A DNA stretch of 55,007 nt from Geopsychrobacter sp. (GCA_012974425.1 JAAXQE010000181.1:1-55007); one strand, 5' to 3'; positions 36,727-45,617 are shown, counted from the stretch's first letter. The notes: generated by a model from the letters alone, not told the origin. Numbers and translations are program-made.

Positions 36727-38400
36727 TCAACAACCAATATGTTTTGTCTTTGCCTGGTACTCTGGCAACCACTCAATCAGGGCTTTGTTTGTCATCGGCT
36801 TGGCGAAGAGGAATCCCTGTACTTGATCACAGCCTTCTTTCCGCAGAAACTCAAGTTGTGCTTCGGTTTCCACTCCTTCCGCAATGATCTCAAGGTTCAT
36901 GGCCTGGCCCAGTTGGATGATGCTGCGGGCGATTGTGGCGTCACCCTTATCGGTCGTGATGTCCTTGATAAAAACGCGGTCGATTTTAAGCTTATGAACC
37001 GGGAACTTTTTAAGATAGCTCAGGGATGAATAGCCCGTACCGAAATCGTCGATGGCCAGCCTTATCCCCATATCGTGCAGTTTTGTCAGGCGTTTAGTTG
37101 CACCTGGTCCAGTATCCATCAAGGTGTTCTCGGTGATTTCCAGTTCGACCAGATGGGATGGGACTCCTTTTCTTTGCAGCGTTTCCATAATTTTTTCAAC
37201 AAGTTCCGGGTCGGCAAACTGAGCCGGAGACAGGTTGACTGCTATCAGTAGCTCGGGCAGTTTTAACTGCCGCCAGAGGTTGATTTGGTCACAGGCCATT
37301 TCCAGAATTTGGGCACCCAGTGGCAGGATCAGTCCCGAGGATTCTGCCAGAGGGATAAAGTGGACTGGTGAGATCATGCCGCGTACTTTGTGGTTCCCGC
37401 GAGCCAGTGCCTCTACGCCGAGTACCTTATTGCCATCGGCAGAAAACATCGGTTGGAAATGCAGGGTAAAATCCTGATGTTGCAGGGCGTAACGCATCTC
37501 TTGTTCGAGTGCCCGAAATTCCTGGGCGCGGGCATCAAGCTCAGAAGCGTAAAATTTGAAGTTATTCCGGCCCGCGGCTTTGGCCTGGTAGAGTGCCAGG
37601 TCGGCGTGGCGCAATAACTCATCAGGATCATGGCCATGGGTCGGACAGAGAGCTATCCCGACACTGGTATGGGTACTGATCTGCTTGCCGGTAAATTTGA
37701 AAGGTTCATTGAAGCTGGAAATTATCTTCTTCGCCAGCAGGGTCACATCGGTCTCATTGTTTATGTGGGTGGCGATTATTGCGAATTCATCTCCACCTAG
37801 CCGCGCTACGGTGTCGCTGGAACGCGTGGTCTCTTTCAGGCGAGCCGAAACATCCTGCAGCAGGCGATCCCCCGCTGGATGCCCAAGGGTGTCGTTGATC
37901 TCTTTAGAGTGATCAAGGTCTAAAAAGAAGAGCGCGAGCAATTTGTCGCCACGCAGAGACTGGATGATGCCATCGGTCAGCTTGAGATAGAAGAGATTGC
38001 GGTTGGCCAGCCCGGTTAGTGGATCGTAGTGTGAAAGTGTCAGCAGGCGTTGTTCGATTTTTTTACGTTCGATGGCGTAGCGTACGCTGCGTTTGAGCAT
38101 CGATACGCTCATCTCCTGCTTACATAGATAGTCGGCTGCCCCCTGTCGGATGACTTCTGGGTCGTCGAGGTGATCCTCGGTCTCTGCCAGCACGATGACC
38201 GGCATGTTCCGTTCTTCGTGTCTGGTGGCGCGACGCAACGAGTCGATTGTGTCGCGCCCGTCAAGGTGATAATCGAGGAAAACCAGGTCGTAATAACAGG
38301 CGTCAAGCGGGCAGAGAGCCTCATTGAAATTGTCGATCCAGGTCATCAGCATCCCCTCGAAGAGCTTCTTGCAGGAGCTCATCGAGGGGATGCTTCTCAT
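36727..38400 (-). CDS. GGDEF-EAL protein with N-terminal receiver remnant (5' end appears frame-disrupted)
   Basis: DACYYDLVFLDYHLDG...VIVLAET...DYLCKQ (REC), YDPLTGLANRNLFYLKL...RLGGDEFAII, GVEALARG...AIDDFGTGYSSLSYLKKFPVHKLKIDRVFI...IAEGVETEAQ. Confidence 0.92.
   Translation of the reverse strand: MRSIPSMSSCKKLFEGMLMTWIDNFNEALCPLDACYYDLVFLDYHLDGRDTIDSLRRATRHEERNMPVIVLAETEDHLDDPEVIRQGAADYLCKQEMSVSMLKRSVRYAIERKKIEQRLLTLSHYDPLTGLANRNLFYLKLTDGIIQSLRGDKLLALFFLDLDHSKEINDTLGHPAGDRLLQDVSARLKETTRSSDTVARLGGDEFAIIATHINNETDVTLLAKKIISSFNEPFKFTGKQISTHTSVGIALCPTHGHDPDELLRHADLALYQAKAAGRNNFKFYASELDARAQEFRALEQEMRYALQHQDFTLHFQPMFSADGNKVLGVEALARGNHKVRGMISPVHFIPLAESSGLILPLGAQILEMACDQINLWRQLKLPELLIAVNLSPAQFADPELVEKIMETLQRKGVPSHLVELEITENTLMDTGPGATKRLTKLHDMGIRLAIDDFGTGYSSLSYLKKFPVHKLKIDRVFIKDITTDKGDATIARSIIQLGQAMNLEIIAEGVETEAQLEFLRKEGCDQVQGFLFAKPMTNKALIEWLPEYQAKTKHIGC
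38349..38393. repeat. 18-bp inverted repeat (17/18) with 9-nt loop inside the 5' end of the GGDEF-EAL gene
   Basis: GCATCCCCTCGAAGAGCT (38349-38366) / AGCTCATCGAGGGGATGC (38376-38393). Confidence 0.95.
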
Positions 38401-38558
38401 CGCGCGAGTTGCCTATGCAGAGGACATGAATGCTATCTGCCATGTAGAAACTCGTCTGGTAAGAGGGGTAAATGCATTAAGTTTGTAGGCTTAATCTAAT
38501 CTTGGAGGCATTGCAAGGGGTTAGCGGATTTCGAATGGTTGTGGAAGGGTTCATGTGC

Positions 38559-38870
38559 CTAGCGCAGCAGGGCCCAGCCGAGGACGACAGCAATACTCAG
38601 GGCAGCAGCAATAAATAAGATGTTAGGCGCTGCTTTCTTTTTCGGGGACTCTTCCAGGTGGCCAACCACGGGGAAGCGTTCGATAACTGCTGCGACGTGG
38701 GGCGCGGTTTTGAGTGCATGGCTCAGCTCAGTTCCCGCTTGATGAACATTTTCATGGTTACCCTCGCACCAGAGCGGACTCGTGCTGACGTCGTAGATAA
38801 TACTTCCGATGGCGACATAGGCGGGTTGGCCGTTTTGGCCATTGTGCCGCGCTAGCTCTGCATGGGTCAT
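38559..38870 (-). CDS. Cytochrome b5-like heme-binding domain with C-terminal TM anchor
   Basis: LARHNGQNGQPAYVAIGSIIYDVSTSPLWCEGNHENVHQAGTELSHALKTAPH... then ILFIAAALSIAVVLGWALL. Confidence 0.82.
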   Translation of the reverse strand: MTHAELARHNGQNGQPAYVAIGSIIYDVSTSPLWCEGNHENVHQAGTELSHALKTAPHVAAVIERFPVVGHLEESPKKKAAPNILFIAAALSIAVVLGWALLR

Positions 38871-39003
38871 GTGCTTAATTCCTTTGTTATCAATTGAAAG
38901 GTATTCTAACCAGAATTCGGTGGCACAGTGTATTTATTCTTTGCTTTATGCTAAGAAAAATAATCAAATATTTTATCAATTTCGGAATCAAGGGGAGTAG
39001 CTC

Positions 39004-39819
39004 ATGACCAACAACATTGAACGGATCGGTTTTATTGGCGGCGGCAACATGGCAGAAGCAATTATCAAGGGGTTGATCGAGGCCACTTGCCCTGCCGCTA
39101 AGATTCTGGTTGCCGAACCGAGTGACTTGCGCCGTGAGCATCTGGCCGAAGCCTATGCTGTCGGCGTGACCAGTGATAACCTCGAAGTCGTACGTCAGTG
39201 TGATGTTGTGGTGTTGGCTGTCAAACCGCAGATCGCTGATGAGGTTATTGAAGGTTTTGCCAGTGCCTACCGCAAGGAGACCCTGTTGGTTTCTATTCTG
39301 GCGGGCGCTTCCTGCGCCCACATCGAGCACCATTTCGATACAGCGGCGCGGGTGGTGCGGGTCATGCCGAACACCCCGGCGCTGGTTGGTGAGGGGGCTA
39401 CCGCGATCTGCCAGGGGCACAACACCGGCCCCGAGGACCTCGCGCTGGTTCGCCACCTGTTTGAAACCGTTGGGCAGGTGCAGGTCATCGATGAGCGTCA
39501 GATGGATGCGGTGACCGGTCTTTCCGGTTCAGGCCCGGCTTATGTATACACGATTATCGAAGCGCTGGCGGATGGCGGGGTGCGTGAAGGCTTGCGCCGC
39601 GACATAGCCCACGCCCTGGCGGTGCAGACGGTGGTCGGTGCGGCGTTGATGGTGCGCGAGACCGGTGAACACCCGGCGATCCTGCGGGATCGGGTCTGCT
39701 CCCCCGGTGGGACCGCAATCACCGGTGTCAGCACCCTCGAGAAGAATGGCCTGCGTACCACGCTGATGGAAGCGGTCAGTGCCGCTGCTTCTCGTTCGCG
39801 CGAATTAGGGGGGGAATAA
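39004..39819 (+). CDS. proC: Pyrroline-5-carboxylate reductase
   Basis: IGFIGGGNMAEAIIKGL, VVLAVKPQIADEV, RVMPNTPALVGEGATAI, VTGLSGSGPAYVYTIIEALADGGV, SPGGTAITGVSTLE. Confidence 0.95.
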   Translation: MTNNIERIGFIGGGNMAEAIIKGLIEATCPAAKILVAEPSDLRREHLAEAYAVGVTSDNLEVVRQCDVVVLAVKPQIADEVIEGFASAYRKETLLVSILAGASCAHIEHHFDTAARVVRVMPNTPALVGEGATAICQGHNTGPEDLALVRHLFETVGQVQVIDERQMDAVTGLSGSGPAYVYTIIEALADGGVREGLRRDIAHALAVQTVVGAALMVRETGEHPAILRDRVCSPGGTAITGVSTLEKNGLRTTLMEAVSAAASRSRELGGE

Positions 39820-39854
39820 TAATCCAATTTTCAATGTTTAGTTGGCGTATCGAA

Positions 39855-39893
39855 GCCGCCGCAGACCATAGAGGTCTGCGGCGGCTTTTTTTT
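39855..39893 (+). terminator. Rho-independent terminator after proC
   Basis: GCCGCCGCAGACC-ATAGA-GGTCTGCGGCGGC-TTTTTTTT, perfect 13-bp stem plus T tract. Confidence 0.95.
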
Positions 39894-39915
39894 GAGCGGC
39901 TGGAATTTATTCAGG

Positions 39916-39955
39916 CCTTATGCAATAATGCATTCAGATGCAGTATTGCATAAGG
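39916..39955. promoter_or_regulatory. Inverted repeat / candidate operator pair upstream of sigma54-activator 1
   Basis: CCTTATGCAATA...TATTGCATAAGG 12-bp arms, 16-nt spacer; parses as two abutting 18-bp boxes TTATGCA-N4-TGCATTC (39918-39935) and AGATGCA-N4-TGCATAA (39936-39953). Confidence 0.6.
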
Positions 39956-39961
39956 AGTCAT

Positions 39962-41365
39962 GTGCGGAACATGGACAGGAATCAACAGGCCATTGAAGAA
40001 CTGAACCGGGAGCTGAATGCGATCATCAATTCCTCTTCGGACGGACTCTTCGTCTGTCGCGCCGATGGCACGGTTATCCGGGTCAACCCGGCCTCGGAGC
40101 GGATGCACCATATCAAGGCCGAAGAGGTGCTGGGGCGAAATATCTTCGCGATGGTCGAAGAGGGCTTTATCGACCGCAGCGCCGCCCTCGAGACAATCCG
40201 CAGCCGCAAGCAGGTGAGTGTGCTGCAGAACCACCGTGGTCGCAAACTGATGTCGACCGGCACCCCGGTGTTCGATGAAGAGGGCGAGTTGGTCCTGGCG
40301 GTGGTCACGGTTCGCGATGTCACCGAGATAGATCAGTTGCAGCGCAGCATTGAAGAGGAAGAGACGCGGAGCAGTCAGTTTCGCGAACAGATGTTGGCGA
40401 TGCAGCAGCTTGAGCTCGAATCGCGTCAGATTATCGCGCGTAGCCCGATTATGGTGCAGCTGCTGCAACAGGCGGTGCGGGTTGGCGGCGTCGATTCAAC
40501 CGTGCTTATTCTGGGGGAATCGGGGGTTGGCAAGGGATTGGTGACCGATATGATCCATAGCCACTCCAGGCGTGCTCAAGGGCCGATGATCCGGATTAAT
40601 TGCGGAGCAATCCCTGAAACCCTGATCGAATCGGAACTGTTCGGCTATGAAAAGGGCGCCTTTACCGGGGCTACCAGGGCCAAACCGGGCTACTTCGAAC
40701 TCGCCGATGGCGGCACCCTGTTTCTGGATGAAGTCGCTGAACTTCCCGCTGCTTCTCAGGTTAAGTTGCTCCGCTTTCTGGAAGATGGCCGGATCAGTCG
40801 TTTGGGTGCGACCTCGGGCAGCGCCGTGGATGTGCGGGTCATGGCTGCCACCCATCGCAATCTGGAGAAGATGGTCGCCGAAGAGCAATTTCGACTCGAC
40901 CTCTTCTATCGACTCAATGTTATTCCGCTCACGGTTCCGCCCTTGCGTGAACGGCACGACTGTCTCCTGCCCTTGTTGCATCACTACATCGCACACTTTT
41001 CACAGCACATCGGAGTCAACCGCCGTCTCGGTAGGGCCGCCGCAGACGCGCTGCTGGCCTACGATTATCCGGGCAATGTGCGTGAACTGATGAATCTGTG
41101 CGAACGTTTAGTGGTCATGTCTGAAACCGAGGTGATTGGCGAGGCTGATCTGCCAACGACAATCAGCCAACAGGTCGAGCCGCCGTTTGGCCAGGGAAGT
41201 CTTTGGCGGCCAGGCCAGACTCTGACTCAGGTTGTGGCTGAGGTCGAACGGCGTGTGCTGGGTGAAATCTGTGAGCACTACAGCAATCAAAACGAGATCG
41301 CCGCGCTGCTTGGAGTGAACCAGTCGACCATTGCGCGTAAACTCAAAAAATACCAGCTTCTCTAA
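39962..41365 (+). CDS. PAS domain - sigma54-interaction AAA+ - HTH transcriptional activator (paralog 1)
   Basis: NSSSDGLFVCRADGTVIRVNPASERM (PAS), LGESGVGKGLVTDMIH, ELFGYEKGAFTGATRAKPGYFELADGGTLFLDEV, NQNEIAALLGVNQSTIARKLKKY (TyrR/Fis-like HTH). Start placed downstream of AAGGAG (GTG 39962, or ATG 39971) because the ORF-track start lies inside the operator. Confidence 0.9.
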   Translation: MRNMDRNQQAIEELNRELNAIINSSSDGLFVCRADGTVIRVNPASERMHHIKAEEVLGRNIFAMVEEGFIDRSAALETIRSRKQVSVLQNHRGRKLMSTGTPVFDEEGELVLAVVTVRDVTEIDQLQRSIEEEETRSSQFREQMLAMQQLELESRQIIARSPIMVQLLQQAVRVGGVDSTVLILGESGVGKGLVTDMIHSHSRRAQGPMIRINCGAIPETLIESELFGYEKGAFTGATRAKPGYFELADGGTLFLDEVAELPAASQVKLLRFLEDGRISRLGATSGSAVDVRVMAATHRNLEKMVAEEQFRLDLFYRLNVIPLTVPPLRERHDCLLPLLHHYIAHFSQHIGVNRRLGRAAADALLAYDYPGNVRELMNLCERLVVMSETEVIGEADLPTTISQQVEPPFGQGSLWRPGQTLTQVVAEVERRVLGEICEHYSNQNEIAALLGVNQSTIARKLKKYQLL

Positions 41366-41370
41366 CCTTC

Positions 41371-41400
41371 CGCTCATTATGCAGTTTTGCATAATGAGCG
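41371..41400. promoter_or_regulatory. Perfect inverted repeat, candidate enhancer-like binding site for the adjacent sigma54 activator
   Basis: CGCTCATTATGCA-GTTT-TGCATAATGAGCG (13-bp arms, 4-nt centre); not followed by a T tract. Confidence 0.6.
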
Positions 41401-41545
41401 CCCCCTCTTCGCCTCCCACATGACCCTCTGCCACTGACTGGCCTGGCTTGAGAAATCGTCCCCAGGTAGAGAAGTTCCTGAATTAGCTGCTACAATTGGC
41501 TTAGTCAGGTTTTGGCGAACCTCGTTCTGTTGAGCAAAACGTGGT

Positions 41546-41562
41546 TTGGCACTCTCTTTGCT
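41546..41562 (+). promoter_or_regulatory. Sigma54 (-24/-12) promoter for the P5C dehydrogenase gene
   Basis: TTGGCACTCTCTTTGCT, matching TGGCAC-N5-TTGCW; located 95 bp before ATG 41657. Confidence 0.8.
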
Positions 41563-41656
41563 CTATAGCTGGAGCGATAGTCGGCCTAGCGGCTGTTCCC
41601 GATTTGTGGCCATCCCGTTTTGGCCGATCAACTTCATCAAGCTCAAGAGGAGAATC

Positions 41657-43300
41657 ATGAACCTTCTAAATAATGCAGTATTTAAGGTCCCCGTTCCAGG
41701 TAATGAGCCAATCTATTCTTACGCTCCGGAGACTCCCGAACGTGCCAAGCTGAAATTGGCACTTGATGAACTGGCATCGAAGAAAATTGAAATTCCACTG
41801 ATTATCGGTGGCAAGGAAGTCCGTACCGGTCGACTGGGTCAAGTGGTGATGCCGCATGATCACAAGCATGTTCTGGCTGAGTACCATATGGCTGGTGAAG
41901 CGGAAATCAAGCTGGCCATCGACATGGCGATGGAGGCCAAGTCGGCCTGGGAAGCTCTGCGTTGGGAAGAGCGTGCGGCGATTTTCTTGAAGGCCGCCGA
42001 ACTGCTTTCGGGTAAATATCGCTACCAGATGAACGCAGCAAGTATGCTCTCGACCAGCAAGAGCGCCTTTCAGGCCGAAATCGATGCGGCCTGCGAGCTG
42101 ATCGACTTTGTTCGTTTCAATGTTTCATATGCTGAGCAGATCTACGCTGAGCAACCGCCGATTTCGCCCAAAGGGATCTGGAACTCGTTGCAACAGCGCC
42201 CGCTTGAGGGTTTCGTGCTTGCGGTCGCACCCTTCAACTTCACCGCCATCGCTGGCAACCTGGCAACTGCACCGGCGATTATGGGCAACACCGTGCTGCT
42301 CAAGCCTGCCTCCAGTTGCGTTTACACACCCTATCTGTGGATGCAGATCTTAAAAGAAGCGGGGCTGCCCGACGGAGTGATCAACTTTGTCCCTGGCTCG
42401 GGTGCACAGATTGGCGGATTGTGCCTGCCGCATCGCGATCTCGGCGGCGTCCACTTTACCGGTTCAACCAGGGTCTTCCATGGTATGTGGAAGAGCATCG
42501 GCGAGAATATTGCTGGCTATAAGTCCTACCCGCGCATCGTCGGTGAGACCGGCGGCAAGAATTTCATCGTCGCCCACGAGAGTGCCGACCTGCACAAGCT
42601 GAACACCGCGATTATCCGCGGGGCCTTCGAATTTCAGGGGCAGAAGTGTTCGGCCGCCTCGCGCGCTTATGTGCCGGAGTCACTCTGGCCTGCACTGCGC
42701 AAAGAGCTTGAGCAGGATATCAACAAGATCAAGATGGGGGCTCCCACTGATTTCAGAAACTTTTTCAATGCGGTCATCGATCAGGCATCTTTCGACAGCA
42801 TCTCCGAGTTCATCAATTATGCGGACGCCTCTGATGATGCCGAAGTCATCATCGGCGGCGGTTGCGATGACAGCGTCGGTTACTTTATCGAACCGACGGT
42901 TATTTTGGCCAAAGATCCGCATTTCCGTACGATGGAAGAGGAAATCTTCGGCCCGGTGACGACTATCTATGTCTATCCGGACGAGCAGTACGAAGAGATC
43001 CTTGAGCTCTGTGATCAGACCTCGCCCTACGCTCTGACCGGCGCGATCTTCGCCAGCGAGCGCAGTGCCGTCAGCCTGGCACTCTCCAAGCTCGAGAACG
43101 CTGCGGGTAACTTCTATATCAACGATAAGCCGACCGGGGCCGTTGTCGGTCAGCAGCCTTTCGGTGGCGCCCGTGCCTCAGGGACCAACGACAAGGCCGG
43201 TGCGCGTCTCAACCTGCTGCGCTGGGTCTCGCCACGCACCATCAAGGAGACTTTTGATGCGGCGGAGAGTTTCGAATATCCGTTTATGGCTGAAGAATAG
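41657..43300 (+). CDS. L-glutamate gamma-semialdehyde (1-pyrroline-5-carboxylate) dehydrogenase
   Basis: MNLLNNAVFKVPVPGNEPIYSYAPETPERAKL..., VAPFNFTAIAGNLATAPAIMGNTVLLKPAS, GETGGKNFIVAHESAD, FEFQGQKCSAASRAYVP, QPFGGARASGTNDKAG; GAGGAG RBS before ATG 41657. Confidence 0.93.
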   Translation: MNLLNNAVFKVPVPGNEPIYSYAPETPERAKLKLALDELASKKIEIPLIIGGKEVRTGRLGQVVMPHDHKHVLAEYHMAGEAEIKLAIDMAMEAKSAWEALRWEERAAIFLKAAELLSGKYRYQMNAASMLSTSKSAFQAEIDAACELIDFVRFNVSYAEQIYAEQPPISPKGIWNSLQQRPLEGFVLAVAPFNFTAIAGNLATAPAIMGNTVLLKPASSCVYTPYLWMQILKEAGLPDGVINFVPGSGAQIGGLCLPHRDLGGVHFTGSTRVFHGMWKSIGENIAGYKSYPRIVGETGGKNFIVAHESADLHKLNTAIIRGAFEFQGQKCSAASRAYVPESLWPALRKELEQDINKIKMGAPTDFRNFFNAVIDQASFDSISEFINYADASDDAEVIIGGGCDDSVGYFIEPTVILAKDPHFRTMEEEIFGPVTTIYVYPDEQYEEILELCDQTSPYALTGAIFASERSAVSLALSKLENAAGNFYINDKPTGAVVGQQPFGGARASGTNDKAGARLNLLRWVSPRTIKETFDAAESFEYPFMAEE

Positions 43301-43310
43301 TTAGGGGCGG

Positions 43311-43378
43311 GTTCCATGTTCCGCGTTCCATGTTCTGGTTTTGGGGCCTAGGGTTTTAACGTGGAACGTGGAACCTCC
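43311..43378. repeat. Heptanucleotide-type repeat cluster in inverted orientation between P5CDH and PRODH genes
   Basis: GTTCCAT-GTTCCGC-GTTCCAT-GTTCTGG (43311-43338), then AACGTGG-AACGTGG-AACCTCC (43358-43378). Confidence 0.8.
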
Positions 43379-43399
43379 AACCTTTTTACGGAGTATAAA

Positions 43400-44308
43400 A
43401 TGTCTTTGTTCGACTTCCTGGTTTCCAAGACCATCATGTATGTGCCGGGGCCGATCGTCGGTTTCTTCGCCAAGGGCTATATCGCAGGCGAGACGCTGGA
43501 AGACGCGGTGCGGGTGACGCGTGAGCTGAACGGGCGCAAGATGATGGCGACCATCGACATCCTCGGCGAGTTCATCAAGACCAAAGAGGAAGCGGTTTTT
43601 TTCAAGCAGCAGTGCCTGGATATTCTTGAAGCCATCGACCGCGAAAAGATCGACGCTAACCTGTCGCTTAAGCCGACCCAGATGGGCCTGTTGCTCGATG
43701 AACAATTTGCCTTTGAGAGTATCCGTGAAATCGTTGCCAAGGCGGCTGAACTGGGAAATCTCGTACGGATCGATATGGAAGATATCGCCTGTACCGATGC
43801 CACGATCCAACTTTACCGTCAGCTGCGTGAGGAGTTCCCCGGCCATGTCGGACTGGTGGTGCAGGCCTACCTGCGGCGCACCGGTGCCGATATCGAGGGT
43901 TTGAGCGATGCGCCGATGCATTACCGGCTGTGCAAGGGGATCTACAACGAACCGCGCAGCGCCGCCTGGAAGGACCCGGTCACTATCAACCGTAGCTTCG
44001 TCAAGGCCTTGGAGCGGATGTTCAAGCATAAGGCCTACGTTGGCATCGCCAGCCATGATGAAAAATTGGTCTTCGAGGCCCTGGAATTGATCGACCAGTA
44101 TGGACTTAAAGCCGAAGAGTATGAATTCCAGATGCTCCTCGGGGTCGATGAAGAATTGCGCCAGATCATTGTTGATGCCGGACACCGGATGCGGGTCTAT
44201 GTGCCCTACGGTGAGTCCTGGATGCCCTACTCACGGCGGCGCCTGCGCGAGAATCCGTCGATTGCCAAACATGCCTTGCGTCAGATGCTCGGACTGAAGC
44301 GATTCTAG
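43400..44308 (+). CDS. Proline dehydrogenase (stand-alone PRODH)
   Basis: MSLFDFLVSKTIMYVPGPIVGFFAKGYIAG, NLSLKPTQMGLLLDE, VRIDMEDIACTDATI, VVQAYLRRTGADIE, RLCKGIYNEP, IASHDEKLV, VYVPYGESWMPYSRRRLRENP. Confidence 0.92.
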   Translation: MSLFDFLVSKTIMYVPGPIVGFFAKGYIAGETLEDAVRVTRELNGRKMMATIDILGEFIKTKEEAVFFKQQCLDILEAIDREKIDANLSLKPTQMGLLLDEQFAFESIREIVAKAAELGNLVRIDMEDIACTDATIQLYRQLREEFPGHVGLVVQAYLRRTGADIEGLSDAPMHYRLCKGIYNEPRSAAWKDPVTINRSFVKALERMFKHKAYVGIASHDEKLVFEALELIDQYGLKAEEYEFQMLLGVDEELRQIIVDAGHRMRVYVPYGESWMPYSRRRLRENPSIAKHALRQMLGLKRF

Positions 44309-44355
44309 AGTAAAACAGGAAAATCTGTCAGCGGTCAAACAGGGACATTTTGATT

Positions 44356-44384
44356 GACCGTTGACTTTACACGGGCTAATCTTT
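44356..44384 (+). promoter_or_regulatory. Candidate sigma70-type promoter for livK
   Basis: TTGACC - 17 nt - TAATCT, about 45 nt before ATG 44428. Confidence 0.45.
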
Positions 44385-44427
44385 GCGTCAAAACAGTGTT
44401 TGCTATCACTAAACAAGGAGAGAAAAC

Positions 44428-45558
44428 ATGAACAGATGCATCCGTACCATCCTGGCCGCTAGCGCAGTGGCGCTCTTGGCTGTCCCAGCCTTCGCCGCCG
44501 ACACCCTGAAGGTTGGGGTACAGGCACCGATCACCGGCAGCTACGCCAACGAAGGGCAGGGGATCGAAAACGGCGTACGGCTTCTGGCCGAGCAGATCAA
44601 CGCCAAAGGTGGTGTTATGGGCAAGCAGATCGAAGTCATCCCCTGCGATGATCAAGGCACCGCCATGGCTGCCGCGATTTGCGCCAAAGACCTGGTCAAC
44701 AAAGGTGTTTCGATGGTTATCGGTTCCTACACCTCGACCTGTGCCGAAGCCGCCCAGAAAACCTACTTCAAGGCTGGCGTTATCCAGACCTCAGATGGCA
44801 CCGCCGACGGCCTGACCGAGAAGGGTTACTGGACCTTCCTGCGTAACTCCTTCCCGAACAGCGCCGAAGCGGAATTCGCCGCCAACTACATGGTAAACGT
44901 CAAGAAATACCAGCGCATTGTCGTTCTGTCCGATTTCTCGACCTATGCCGATGGCCTGGCCAATGCTGCCGAAGCTGCAATCAAAAAAATGGGTGGCAAT
45001 GTCGTTTCCCGCGATAAAATCAAGGCGGACTCGCAGAACTTCACCCCGATCCTGACCAACATCAAATCGAAGAAACCGGATGCCATCTTCTTTGCCGGTT
45101 ACTACTCCGACGGTGGCCAGTTGCGTGCTCAGCAGATGGCCCTCGGCATCAAGGCCGACTTCATTGGTGGCGACGCTAATGATAACCCTGACTTTGTCAA
45201 GCTGGCCGGTTCTGCAGCTCAGGGCGCCTTCATCATCAACGTCCCTTCACCCGACGTGCTCCCCTACGCAATAGCAAAAACCTTCATTGCGGACTATCAG
45301 AAAAAATATGGTGAGATGCCTCCTTCTATCTGGGGCCTGATGAACATTGACGGCATGCGTGCCATCATTCATGCCATGGAACAGAATAAGAGCTTCGACG
45401 CCAAGCAAGCTGTTGACTACCTGCACAACCTGAGTGAGCCACTCCCAGGTATCACCGGCCCGATCGCCTTCGCTAAAGACGGCAACCGCAAGGGTGGCGC
45501 CTATGTCGTCAAAAAAATTCAGGCTGACGGATCATATTTCAACGAATATGTTCAGTAA
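44428..45558 (+). CDS. livK: Branched-chain amino-acid ABC transporter, periplasmic binding protein
   Basis: Signal peptide MNRCIRTILAASAVALLAVPAFA; DTLKVGVQAPITGSYANEGQGIENGVRLLAEQINAKGGVMGKQIEVIPCDDQ. Confidence 0.92.
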   Translation: MNRCIRTILAASAVALLAVPAFAADTLKVGVQAPITGSYANEGQGIENGVRLLAEQINAKGGVMGKQIEVIPCDDQGTAMAAAICAKDLVNKGVSMVIGSYTSTCAEAAQKTYFKAGVIQTSDGTADGLTEKGYWTFLRNSFPNSAEAEFAANYMVNVKKYQRIVVLSDFSTYADGLANAAEAAIKKMGGNVVSRDKIKADSQNFTPILTNIKSKKPDAIFFAGYYSDGGQLRAQQMALGIKADFIGGDANDNPDFVKLAGSAAQGAFIINVPSPDVLPYAIAKTFIADYQKKYGEMPPSIWGLMNIDGMRAIIHAMEQNKSFDAKQAVDYLHNLSEPLPGITGPIAFAKDGNRKGGAYVVKKIQADGSYFNEYVQ

Positions 45559-45578
45559 GTAGTGTCTGAATGATTTAA

Positions 45579-45617
45579 GGGGCGGGGGAGGTAACTATTC
45601 TCCCGCCCCTTTTTTTT
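45579..45617 (+). terminator. Terminator/attenuator hairpin after livK
   Basis: GGGGCGGGGGAG-GTAACTATT-CTCCCGCCCC followed by TTTTTTTT. Confidence 0.85.

Noticed and set aside
41371-41400. Palindrome after activator 1 as a transcription terminator
   Set aside because: Stem is AT-rich and followed by CCCCCTCTTC rather than a T tract; shared half-sites with 39916-39955 favour an operator.
41546-41656. Upstream extension of the P5C dehydrogenase ORF
   Set aside because: Contains the -24/-12 promoter and an unrelated peptide; a good RBS precedes ATG 41657.
43301-44185. 294-aa minus-strand ORF
   Set aside because: Antisense to proline dehydrogenase, which has strong motifs.
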